Origin: Irineochytrium annulatum
Taxonomy: Eukaryota > Chytridiomycota > Chytridiomycetes > Chytridiales > Chytridiaceae
Reading direction: 5' to 3'
DNA: 64,000 nt
NCBI GenBank assembly: GCA_027600665.1
Contig: JADGJL010000009.1
Span: 1-64,000 of the forward strand
Shown in pieces: positions 46,544 to 54,564 of this stretch. Within the stretch, counting starts at the first letter, position 1, and every line of letters begins with the position of its first letter. The notes under the pieces were generated by a model. That model saw only the letters and a list, made by a program, of their open reading frames with translations. It was not told where the DNA came from and searched no databases. The position numbers were made by a program, and so were the translations under genes.

Positions 46544-46606
46544 GCGAGCTGAGTTGGAATGATCCCGGCATAACCGGAGACGATGGATAAGGAGGACATG
46601 AAATCT

Positions 46607-47266
46607 ATGATTCGCAGAAAAGAATTTGATCAGGAGCTTGAAGAGCTGCGTACCTTGCTCAAGCAAATGGGTGAACATGTAGGAGCAGCACTGGATGGGG
46701 CTATTGAGAGTTTACAAACGATGAACGCGGAGAAAGCTCAGGTCATCATCAAGAATGATGCGAATCTGAATGCCCTTGAAGACAAAATTATGGAGCTTGG
46801 CTCCAAACTGATCATTACACAACAGCCGGTGGCGAAGGACCTCAGACGTATTATCGTGGCTTTCAAAATCTCCAGTGATCTGGAGCGTATGGGAGATCTT
46901 GCTCTCGACGTGGCGAAGGTGACACTCCGGATGGATGGACAGAAGCTGATTAAACCTCTGGTGGATATCCCGCAGATGGCAGAAATCGTGAAATCCATGA
47001 TTGATGAATCGATCGAATCTTTCCTGAAAGAAAACACAGATCTGGCCTACAAAATGGCTCAGACGGATGATCAGGTCGATCAACTGTACAGCCATATGAT
47101 CAGTGATCTCTACACGTTAATGACAGAGCATCCGAATCAGGCTTCTCAGGCTATGCTGCTGATGATGGTCGGACGTTACATTGAACGTATTGGAGATCAT
47201 GCGACCAACATTGGTGAGAGCACGGTATACCTGGTGACAGGTAAACGCCCGGATCTGAATCAATAG
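46607..47266 (+). CDS. phoU: phosphate signalling protein PhoU
   Basis: A 219-residue helical protein of two PhoU repeats. Each repeat carries the E/DxxxD metal pattern (IIVAFKISSDLERMGDLALDVAK and GRYIERIGDHATNIGESTVYL). PhoU links the Pst transporter to PhoR and keeps the regulon off when phosphate is ample. ATG 46607 (MIRRKEFDQ) matches family starts; two upstream ATGs overlap the AAGGAGG site. Terminator follows. Confidence 0.92.
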   Translation: MIRRKEFDQELEELRTLLKQMGEHVGAALDGAIESLQTMNAEKAQVIIKNDANLNALEDKIMELGSKLIITQQPVAKDLRRIIVAFKISSDLERMGDLALDVAKVTLRMDGQKLIKPLVDIPQMAEIVKSMIDESIESFLKENTDLAYKMAQTDDQVDQLYSHMISDLYTLMTEHPNQASQAMLLMMVGRYIERIGDHATNIGESTVYLVTGKRPDLNQ

Positions 47267-47333
47267 AAGAGTATTGCTTTGGCTTTGGAATTGGGGAATC
47301 AGTGTTGATTAAGTAATGCAATCATATGAATGG

Positions 47334-47391
47334 AAAAGGACTTTCTCTCAGGTAGGCTGTGTACAGCTGCCTGTGGAGAAGGTTCTTTTTT
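47334..47391 (+). terminator. terminator after phoU
   Basis: AAAAGGACTTTCTC pairs with GGAGAAGGTTCTTTT around an inner stem; T-run of six. Confidence 0.7.
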
Positions 47392-47504
47392 GCGATTAAA
47401 TGAAGTGAAAAGAGGCTATTCTTTTTGATGTGACAGGTGGGTATGGTATCATGAGAATAGATGTAATTTGAAGAGGTTGACCATATAATACGCGAGGTGC
47501 TGGA

Positions 47505-50159
47505 ATGGACAAGTTTATTCTCATAGATGGAAATAGCATTATTTACAGGGCGTTTTTTGCAATGCCGCCTCTGACCAACTCGAAAGGTCTGCATACCAAT
47601 GCCGTATATGGCTTCACCACGATGCTGCTGAGACTGCTTGAAGAGCATAAACCTACACATGTGATGGTCGCATTTGATGCAGGCAAAGTTACGTTCCGAC
47701 ACGAAGGATATCAGGAATACAAGGGTGGTCGGGAGAAAACACCACCAGAGTTGTCAGAGCAATTCCCATTGCTCAAAGAACTGCTGAAAGGACTTGGCAT
47801 TGCCCAGTTTGAGCTGGCAGGATTTGAAGCGGATGACATTATCGGGACGTTAACCAAACGCGCAGATGAAGCGGGCAGACAGGTGCTTGTTGTATCGGGT
47901 GACAAAGATATGCTGCAGCTTGCCTCTGAACATGTACATATCGGACTGACACGTAAAGGGGTAACCGATATTGAACTGTATGATCCTGCTCAGATTAAGG
48001 AGCGTTATGGTCTGACGCCGCTGCAAATCATTGATCTCAAAGGTCTGATGGGCGATGCGTCTGATAATATTCCGGGTATTCCCGGAGTCGGAGAGAAAAC
48101 AGCACTGAAGCTTTTGCACCAGTTCGGATCGGTGGAGGATGTGCTGAATGGTACAAGTGAACTGAAAGGCAAGATGAAGGAAAAGATCGAGGCCCATGCC
48201 GAAGATGCCCGGATGAGCAAGCAACTCGCGACAATTCACCGGGAAGTTCCGCTTGAGCAGACGTGGGAGGATATGCAATTCGGCGGTTTAAAAGAAGAAC
48301 AGGCTGGCCCTGCACTGGCCAAGCTGGAATTCAAATCCTTGCTCGAACGTCTGTCGTTCAGCGGCAGCCTTGCTTCTGAACAGGAAGCGGTCCCTGCTGC
48401 CGAGGTAGAGTCCTCCATTGCAACAGAGGACAACATAGGCGAGCTGTTCAGTTCCCTGGGTTCCATTGATGTCCTCCACGTGGAGACACATGGGGATAAC
48501 CCGCACCAAGCAAAATTGATTGGACTTGCTGTAGGTTCCGCTGGAACCTATACGTTCATATCTCCCGAATTGCTTCATTCCGATGCTGCTGCTTCAGTGC
48601 GGGAATGGCTTGGTAATTCAGAACAACCAAAGCGCGGGTATGATCTTCATCGTGTAGACCTGGCTCTACATGCACATGGAATTGAATTCGCTGGCGCATC
48701 ATTCGATGTACAGCTGGCTGCTTATTTGCTTGATCCAACGGAATCCAACCAGACAATTAGTGGACTCACAACCAAGTATGGTCTGCCATCACTCGTGGAG
48801 GATGACACGGTTATGGGCAAAGGGGCCAAGTATAAGGTGCCGGAAGCAGAGATCCTGGGCGATTTCCTTTGCCGGAAAGCTGCTGCTGTGGCAGCGATTA
48901 TTCCTCTCCAGGAACAGGCGCTGGAGGGCGATGAGATGAACTCACTTTTCCATGAGCTGGAGATGCCGTTGTCGCGTATTCTGGCAGATATGGAGAAGCA
49001 GGGTATTAAGGCTAATACAGCCGATTTGCAGGCGCTGGGAAGCGAGTTCGAAGAGCATATCAGCAGACTTATGGCTGAGATTTACAAGTTGTCAGGGACA
49101 GAATTCAATCTGAATTCGCCGAAGCAACTGGGGGAGATTTTGTTCGACAGACTGGGCTTGCCGGTCGTGAAGAAAACAAAAACAGGCTACTCCACAGATG
49201 CTGAAGTATTGGAGAAATTAGCGCCTTATAATGATGTGGTTAAGCATATCCTGCAATATCGTCAGCTTGCCAAGCTGCAATCTACTTATGTGGAAGGACT
49301 GCTCAAAGAGATCTCCGATCGAGATGGCAAGGTGCATACGTATTATCGTCAGACCATTGCTGCAACGGGACGACTTAGCAGTCAATTCCCGAACTTGCAG
49401 AACATTCCGATTCGGATGGAAGAAGGTCGCAAAATCCGGAAGGTATTTGTTCCTTCCGAACCCGGTTGGTCCATTTTGGCAGCAGACTATTCCCAGATTG
49501 AACTGCGTGTTCTGGCACATATTTCGGACGATGAGCGCTTGAAGGAAGCATTTGTCAATGATATGGATATTCATACGAAGACTGCTTCGGATGTATTTGG
49601 CGTGAAGCCTGAGGATGTGGATGGGGATATGCGTCGTTCCGCCAAGGCAGTTAACTTTGGTATCGTATATGGAATAAGTGATTATGGCTTATCACAGAAT
49701 CTGCACATTACTCGTAAAGAGGCAGCGCAGTTTATTGATCAGTATTTTGAAGTATTCCAGGGTGTGCGCCGATATATGGATGACATTGTGAAAGAAGCTC
49801 GCCAGGATGGTTACGTTAAAACGCTGCTTGAGCGACGTCGTTACCTGCCAGAGATTAATGCCAGCAACTTCAATCTGCGCTCCTTCGCAGAGCGTACGGC
49901 GATGAACACACCTATTCAGGGAACTGCGGCAGATATCATCAAGCTGGCCATGGTACAGATGGATGAAGCACTGCGGGAACGCAAGTTGAAGAGCCGTATG
50001 TTGCTTCAGGTGCACGATGAACTTGTGTTCGAAGTGCCTGCCGATGAATTGGAGCTGATGAAAGAACTCGTGCCTTCGGTCATGGAAAAAGCATTGGAAC
50101 TGTCAGTTCCGCTGAAAGCTGAAGTCAGCTTTGGGGATAACTGGTACGAAGCGAAATAA
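47505..50159 (+). CDS. polA: DNA polymerase I
   Basis: An 884-residue polymerase. The 5' nuclease domain (residues 1-290) has LIDGNSIIYRAFFA, AFDAGKVTFRHE, SGDKDMLQLAS and MGDASDNIPGIPGVGEKTA. The middle 3'-5' exonuclease-like domain is degenerate: the DxE metal motif reads VLHVETHGD, so proofreading is probably lost, as in other Bacillales Pol I. The polymerase domain has ADYSQIELRVLAH, RRSAKAVNFGIVYGIS and QVHDELVFEVP, with catalytic Asp residues intact. Functions in repair and Okazaki fragment processing. mutM follows, as usual. Confidence 0.97.
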   Translation: MDKFILIDGNSIIYRAFFAMPPLTNSKGLHTNAVYGFTTMLLRLLEEHKPTHVMVAFDAGKVTFRHEGYQEYKGGREKTPPELSEQFPLLKELLKGLGIAQFELAGFEADDIIGTLTKRADEAGRQVLVVSGDKDMLQLASEHVHIGLTRKGVTDIELYDPAQIKERYGLTPLQIIDLKGLMGDASDNIPGIPGVGEKTALKLLHQFGSVEDVLNGTSELKGKMKEKIEAHAEDARMSKQLATIHREVPLEQTWEDMQFGGLKEEQAGPALAKLEFKSLLERLSFSGSLASEQEAVPAAEVESSIATEDNIGELFSSLGSIDVLHVETHGDNPHQAKLIGLAVGSAGTYTFISPELLHSDAAASVREWLGNSEQPKRGYDLHRVDLALHAHGIEFAGASFDVQLAAYLLDPTESNQTISGLTTKYGLPSLVEDDTVMGKGAKYKVPEAEILGDFLCRKAAAVAAIIPLQEQALEGDEMNSLFHELEMPLSRILADMEKQGIKANTADLQALGSEFEEHISRLMAEIYKLSGTEFNLNSPKQLGEILFDRLGLPVVKKTKTGYSTDAEVLEKLAPYNDVVKHILQYRQLAKLQSTYVEGLLKEISDRDGKVHTYYRQTIAATGRLSSQFPNLQNIPIRMEEGRKIRKVFVPSEPGWSILAADYSQIELRVLAHISDDERLKEAFVNDMDIHTKTASDVFGVKPEDVDGDMRRSAKAVNFGIVYGISDYGLSQNLHITRKEAAQFIDQYFEVFQGVRRYMDDIVKEARQDGYVKTLLERRRYLPEINASNFNLRSFAERTAMNTPIQGTAADIIKLAMVQMDEALRERKLKSRMLLQVHDELVFEVPADELELMKELVPSVMEKALELSVPLKAEVSFGDNWYEAK

Positions 50160-50276
50160 TCAAGCAGCGCGCGGTTTTTCCTGTATTTTACAATCGGACC
50201 TTCCATGTTAGAGATATAAGAAAAGGGTCCCGCTGAGCGCCATCTTCCGTTATAATATAGGGGAGGTGAGAACATC

Positions 50277-51113
50277 ATGCCGGAATTACCGGAAGTCGAA
50301 ACAGTCAGAAGAACATTGAATCAACTTATTGTGGGCAAAACGATTGATCATGTGACCGTTAGCTTGCCGCGAATTATTCAGCGGCCGGACGACATAGATG
50401 CATTTGCAATGGAACTCGCGGGACATACCGTAATTGGCGTGGAGAGACGCGGCAAGTTTTTGCGTATTTTGCTGGACGGGCTGGTGCTTGTCTCCCATCT
50501 GCGGATGGAAGGAAGGTACGGCGTGTACGAGCAGCATGAAGATGTGGAGAAGCATACACATGTAATCTTCCATTTTAATGATGGTACGGAATTGCGTTAT
50601 AAGGATGTACGCCAGTTCGGTACGATGCATCTGTTTAATGCAGGTGAGGAACTGATATCGAAACCTTTGCTGAAGCTGGGATTGGAGCCGCTTGATCCGG
50701 CCTTTACGGTAACCGCATTCCGTGAGGCGGTGGGCAAGCGAACAACCAAAATTAAAGCTGTGTTGTTAAATCAGGCATATGTGGTGGGTATCGGGAATAT
50801 TTATGTGGACGAGGCTCTATTTCGCGCCGGCATCCATCCTGAGACCATCGCCAAAACTCTGACCGAGGCGCAGTTAACGGTGCTTCATGAAGCGATTGTG
50901 GCTACGTTGCAAGATGCAGTGAATGCAGGGGGTTCATCCATCAAATCCTATGTGAACGGACAGGGTGAGATGGGCATGTTCCAGCATCAACTGAAAATCT
51001 ATGGACGCAAATCGGAGCCTTGTGCAACATGTGGTACGTTAATTGAAAAAACGGTGGTTGGTGGCCGTGGTACGCATTTTTGTCCGAACTGTCAGCCGCT
51101 GAACTTGAACTGA
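50277..51113 (+). CDS. mutM: formamidopyrimidine-DNA glycosylase
   Basis: A 278-residue base-excision enzyme. The N-terminal PELPEVETV (catalytic Pro2, Glu3) is present, as are SHLRMEGRY, YVDEALFRAGIHP, the helix-two-turn-helix and the C-terminal zinc finger (CATCGTLIEKT and THFCPNCQP). Removes 8-oxoguanine and ring-opened purines. GGGGAGGTGAG before the ATG; 117 bases after polA, with TATAAT-like bases in the gap that may give it its own promoter. Confidence 0.96.
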   Translation: MPELPEVETVRRTLNQLIVGKTIDHVTVSLPRIIQRPDDIDAFAMELAGHTVIGVERRGKFLRILLDGLVLVSHLRMEGRYGVYEQHEDVEKHTHVIFHFNDGTELRYKDVRQFGTMHLFNAGEELISKPLLKLGLEPLDPAFTVTAFREAVGKRTTKIKAVLLNQAYVVGIGNIYVDEALFRAGIHPETIAKTLTEAQLTVLHEAIVATLQDAVNAGGSSIKSYVNGQGEMGMFQHQLKIYGRKSEPCATCGTLIEKTVVGGRGTHFCPNCQPLNLN

Positions 51114-51245
51114 ATGAACGAAATGATGAAATCATAGCACCCTTGGATTCCTCCCTCCATATACTGATATGGCAGAAATAAGCGGGCGTATACCCATACT
51201 GGCATCTTCAGTTGGCACGAGTACCGCACAGAGGAGGAGTCCGGG

Positions 51246-52022
51246 GTGCTGCATCATTTTATTTCATTGCTGGCGCTTGCTTTGGCGCTTAGTTTAGATG
51301 GTTTTGGAGTCGGGATTACATATGGGTTACGGAGGACGAAGATTCCCCTGTTATCTATCGCTGTTATTTCGATCTGTTCGGGATTGGTTATTGCCTTGTC
51401 GATGCAAGTTGGTGTGCTGTTGTCCCATGTCGTGTCACCGGATATCGCTTCCATTGTGGGCGCCGTTATATTGATAGGTATTGGTGCATGGTCACTGTTG
51501 CAACTTATTCGAAAGCAAGGAAAAGAACAGCTGGAAACAGGCAACGGAACGGATGAGGGAACAGAAGAAACAAACGTTAATGCGATGGGAAACGTACAAG
51601 TGACGCTGCCGGATTCCAAAGGCAGGAATCAGGTGCTTGCACTGGATCTGGAGCAATCGGCTTCGGGTGGTTCTCTCGAACGAATGGTATTTACACTGGA
51701 GCTCCGTAAGCTGGGGGTCGTCATTCAGATCCTTCGCAGCCCTTCCAAGGCGGATATGGATAACTCGGGAAGTATATCTGCTCAGGAAGCGATGTGGCTG
51801 GGGATTGCCCTGTCTCTGGATGCGTTTGGAGCAGGCCTGGGAGCGGCTCTTTTGGGATTCCCCACGCTCTGGACGGCACTCATTATTGCCCTGTTTAGTG
51901 GGGCGTTTCTGTCACTCGGCATGAAGGTTGGACTACGATTCTCAGCCCTGCGCTGGATGCGAAGACTCTCTGTATTGCCGGCACTATTGTTAATGATTAT
52001 GGGAATAATGAAGCTGTTATGA
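51246..52022 (+). CDS. ytaF: sporulation membrane protein YtaF (MntP-like)
   Basis: A 258-residue membrane protein with two sets of three helices in inverted pattern. ALALSLDGFGVGITYGLR and LGIALSLDAFGAGLGAALLGF carry the paired Asp motif seen in MntP-type manganese exporters. The central loop (residues 90-165) is hydrophilic and includes an EF-hand-like DMDNSGSISAQEA. GTG 51246 has GAGGAGGAG upstream. Sits between mutM and coaE as in B. subtilis. Ion transport is inferred from fold. Confidence 0.85.
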   Translation: MLHHFISLLALALALSLDGFGVGITYGLRRTKIPLLSIAVISICSGLVIALSMQVGVLLSHVVSPDIASIVGAVILIGIGAWSLLQLIRKQGKEQLETGNGTDEGTEETNVNAMGNVQVTLPDSKGRNQVLALDLEQSASGGSLERMVFTLELRKLGVVIQILRSPSKADMDNSGSISAQEAMWLGIALSLDAFGAGLGAALLGFPTLWTALIIALFSGAFLSLGMKVGLRFSALRWMRRLSVLPALLLMIMGIMKLL

Positions 52023-52031
52023 GGTGAAACG

Positions 52032-52628
52032 ATGAATATAGGCTTAACCGGCGGGATCGCGACAGGCAAAAGCAGTGTTTCCGCCTATCTCGCCAGTAAG
52101 GGAGCGTTGCTCATCGATGCAGACGTTATTGCCCGGGAAGTTATGATGCCCGGGCATCCCGTGTTGGCCGCCGCTGTTAAGCGGTTTGGACAAGCCATAC
52201 TGAACGAAGATGGAACACTGGATCGGAAAAAGCTTGGAAGTATTGTTTTCCAACAACCAGAGGAACGAAAGGCATTGGAGGCTATCACACATCCGGCGAT
52301 CCGTAAAGAGATGCGTGAACGGGCTGCTGCATATGCGTTGCAACATCCGGATAAACTTGTGGTATCTGATATTCCATTGCTCTACGAATCGGGTCTGGAA
52401 GACGGCTTTGAGGAAGTCATGGTTGTCTATGTACCGAGAGCGGTTCAACGAGATCGCTTGATGAGTCGGGATGGAATGACTGCAGCGCAGGCTGAGGCAC
52501 GGATGGATGTACAGATGGATATTGAGCGCAAAAAGCAGTTGGCTGACATTGTCATCGATAACAGCGGTTTATGGACTGAGACGGAGCAGCAAATTGACTC
52601 ATATCTACAGCGTAAGGGTTTGTTATGA
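52032..52628 (+). CDS. coaE: dephospho-CoA kinase
   Basis: A 198-residue P-loop kinase (GLTGGIATGKSSV) with DADVIAREVMMPG, HPAIRKEMRE, VSDIPLLYESG and VVYVPRAVQRDRLMSRDG. Catalyses the last step of CoA synthesis. It starts 9 bases after ytaF and overlaps the next gene by four bases (ATGA). Confidence 0.95.
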   Translation: MNIGLTGGIATGKSSVSAYLASKGALLIDADVIAREVMMPGHPVLAAAVKRFGQAILNEDGTLDRKKLGSIVFQQPEERKALEAITHPAIRKEMRERAAAYALQHPDKLVVSDIPLLYESGLEDGFEEVMVVYVPRAVQRDRLMSRDGMTAAQAEARMDVQMDIERKKQLADIVIDNSGLWTETEQQIDSYLQRKGLL

Positions 52629-53188
52629 GAATATTGCGCAAGAAACGAGTACTGCTGTTGATGTTTGTGTCCTTTGTATTGGTGCTATTTCTGAATACAA
52701 ACTGGATGGCATGGTTCTATCCGATTCATTATAAGGAAGAGATTCGTGCCCAATCTCAGAGCTATGAGGTTGATCCGTTTCTGATTGCTTCCATTATCAA
52801 AGTGGAGACCAATTTCAAGACAAGCAAGGAATCCAAACGAGGTGCCATTGGACTCATGCAGCTGATGCCGGACACGGCCAACTGGATATTGGAACAAGCC
52901 AAAATTCCCGACACTTCACTGGAGGAATTGAAGCACGAGCCTGAACGAAATATTCAGTTAGGCACATGGTATCTGCGCAATCTGTCCGATCAATTTGGTG
53001 GCAATGAAGCGGTTATGATCGCTGCTTATAATGCGGGTCCAGGCAAAGTGAATAGTTGGCTCAGAGATGGTGTATGGGATGGTTCATTCGATACGGTAAA
53101 GGATATTCCGTTTGGTGAGACGCGTCACTATGTACAAAGGGTCATTTATTATTATAATCAGTATGTAAAGATCTATAATACGTTCTAA
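52625..53188 (+). CDS. membrane-anchored lytic transglycosylase (SLT domain)
   Basis: A 187-residue protein with one N-terminal membrane anchor (VLLLMFVSFVLVLFLNTNWM) and an SLT domain: catalytic Glu61 in SIIKVETNFK, then GAIGLMQLMPDTANW, NIQLGTWYLRNL and AYNAGPGKVNSWL. Cleaves peptidoglycan glycan strands. Translation is coupled to coaE through ATGA. A similar gene lies after coaE in B. subtilis relatives (ytcJ region not assumed). Confidence 0.9.
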   Translation: MRILRKKRVLLLMFVSFVLVLFLNTNWMAWFYPIHYKEEIRAQSQSYEVDPFLIASIIKVETNFKTSKESKRGAIGLMQLMPDTANWILEQAKIPDTSLEELKHEPERNIQLGTWYLRNLSDQFGGNEAVMIAAYNAGPGKVNSWLRDGVWDGSFDTVKDIPFGETRHYVQRVIYYYNQYVKIYNTF

Positions 53189-53203
53189 GTATATAAGTAG
53201 AAG

Positions 53204-53249
53204 CACAGAGCAGGCCGGTTGTTCACCGGCCGCTCCATGCTCCTCTGTG
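53204..53249. terminator. two-part stem-loop between convergent genes
   Basis: Inner perfect stem GGCCGGT...ACCGGCC (53213-53231) inside CACAGAG...CTCTGTG (53204-53249). No T-run, so termination is tentative. Confidence 0.5.
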
Positions 53250-53270
53250 TAGCGTATTACGATGCAGATA

Positions 53271-53492
53271 TTATTGGTATTGACCTGCCAATTGCTGTTC
53301 TGCAATTGTTACCAGACGCTTCGTGATGTATCCACCGATCGAACCGTTCTCGTAAGAAGTCATGTTACCTTGGTATCCGTCTTGTGGGATGCTGATTCCG
53401 AGTTCTTGAGCAACTTCATATTTCATTTGCTCGAGTGCTGCGGAAGCTTTAGTTACCACCAGGTTGTTGGAGTTACCGTTGCTTTGTGCCAT
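53271..53492 (-). CDS. alpha/beta-type small acid-soluble spore protein
   Basis: A 73-residue DNA-binding spore protein. The germination protease site is in KYEVAQELGI and the second conserved region in GSIGGYITKRLVTIAEQQL. Saturates spore DNA and protects it from UV and heat; degraded on germination. GAGGAGGTG stands before the ATG. Confirms that the organism forms endospores. Confidence 0.95.
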   Translation of the reverse strand: MAQSNGNSNNLVVTKASAALEQMKYEVAQELGISIPQDGYQGNMTSYENGSIGGYITKRLVTIAEQQLAGQYQ

Positions 53493-53608
53493 TGCTGTTC
53501 ACCTCCTCGTGAGTTGGTAAAAGTATTATGTCTCGGCAATGCATTTTTCATTACAAAATCAAGACAGGGAATATGTGGTAAAAAGTAAAACGTGGGAAGT
53601 GATCTGAT

Positions 53609-54076
53609 TTGAAGTGTCCTTATTGCGGTTATATGGGTACCAAAGTGCTTGATTCGCGTCCGGCCAACGAAGCGAAATCCATTCGCCGTCGCCGGGAGTG
53701 TGAGCAGTGTGCCCGAAGATTCACAACGTTTGAGATGATTGAAGAAACTCCATTGATTGTTATCAAGAAAGATGGCAGCCGGGAAGAGTTTAGCCGGGAC
53801 AAGATTCTTCGCGGGCTTATTCGTGCCTGTGAGAAACGTCCAGTCTCCGTTGAGACGTTGGAGATGATGGTATCTGAAGTCGAGAAATCCCTGCGTAATA
53901 CAGCTGATGCTGAAGTGGAGAGTCGTCAGATTGGTGAGCTATTGATGGAACAGTTGTTTCCAGTCGATGAAGTGGCGTATGTCCGTTTCGCGTCGGTATA
54001 TCGTCAGTTCAAAGATATCAATATGTTCATGAAAGAACTGAAATCCCTGTTGTCCAAAGACGATCTGGAGGATTAG
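53609..54076 (+). CDS. nrdR: ribonucleotide reductase repressor NrdR
   Basis: A 155-residue regulator. The N-terminal zinc ribbon ([28 protein letters not shown]) binds DNA and the ATP-cone ([23 protein letters not shown]) senses ATP/dATP. TTG 53609 start, matching the family N-terminus, with GGGAAGTGA upstream. Confidence 0.95.
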   Translation: MKCPYCGYMGTKVLDSRPANEAKSIRRRRECEQCARRFTTFEMIEETPLIVIKKDGSREEFSRDKILRGLIRACEKRPVSVETLEMMVSEVEKSLRNTADAEVESRQIGELLMEQLFPVDEVAYVRFASVYRQFKDINMFMKELKSLLSKDDLED

Positions 54077-54261
54077 TGAAGTGGGAAAGGGAGAAGAGCA
54101 GTCTGGAGTTCCAGTCCATGTGTACCAGTGAAATCGGTTGTTCTTCTCCAATCATTTTGGATCTTGAAAAATTGATTGACAGCGAAAGCTGGATTTTATA
54201 TGATATAGGAGTCGCCTGTGGAACGTTAGCAGTGTTGGACAAGTTATCTATTTCATATCCT

Positions 54262-54334
54262 GGGGCCTTAGCTCAGCTGGGAGAGCGCATCGCTGGCAGC
54301 GATGAGGTCAGGGGTTCGATCCCCCTAGGCTCCA
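54262..54334 (+). tRNA. tRNA-Ala (anticodon GGC)
   Basis: A 73-base cloverleaf: acceptor GGGGCCT with AGGCTCC, D-arm GCTC..GAGC, anticodon stem CATCG..CGATG with loop CTGGCAG (anticodon GGC), T-arm AGGGG-TTCGATC-CCCCT. Discriminator A; CCA not encoded. Confidence 0.95.
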
Positions 54335-54342
54335 TAACGAAG

Positions 54343-54374
54343 AACGCCATCACATTAGTGTGATGGCGTTTTTT
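54343..54374 (+). terminator. tRNA-Ala terminator
   Basis: AACGCCATCACA-TTAG-TGTGATGGCGTT is a perfect stem followed by six T. Confidence 0.9.
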
Positions 54375-54503
54375 ATGTGGTGAAATAAATCAGAACATGA
54401 TTAATGAAGTAGAAGGACTTGGGGACATATATTCTAGATACCAAAAATCGAGGGTTTAAAGTCTTGACCGGGGAGTTGTCAAAAAAATGCAGTTTGAAAA
54501 CAA

Positions 54504-54545
54504 GAGACCCCTCCGGCTGGATATTGTCCAACCGGGAGGGGTCTC
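54504..54545 (-). terminator. terminator of the SLH-esterase gene
   Basis: GAGACCCCTCC and GGAGGGGTCTC pair around a loop that includes a smaller CTGG/CCAACC stem, 20 bases past the stop codon on the minus strand; T-rich (AAAAAA on plus at 54481) further on. Confidence 0.75.
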
Positions 54546-54564
54546 CTTAATTCTGTATACGCTT

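Noticed and set aside
54076..54363. 95-codon plus-strand frame after nrdR
   Set aside because: It runs through the complete tRNA-Ala gene and part of its terminator and has no good ribosome site.
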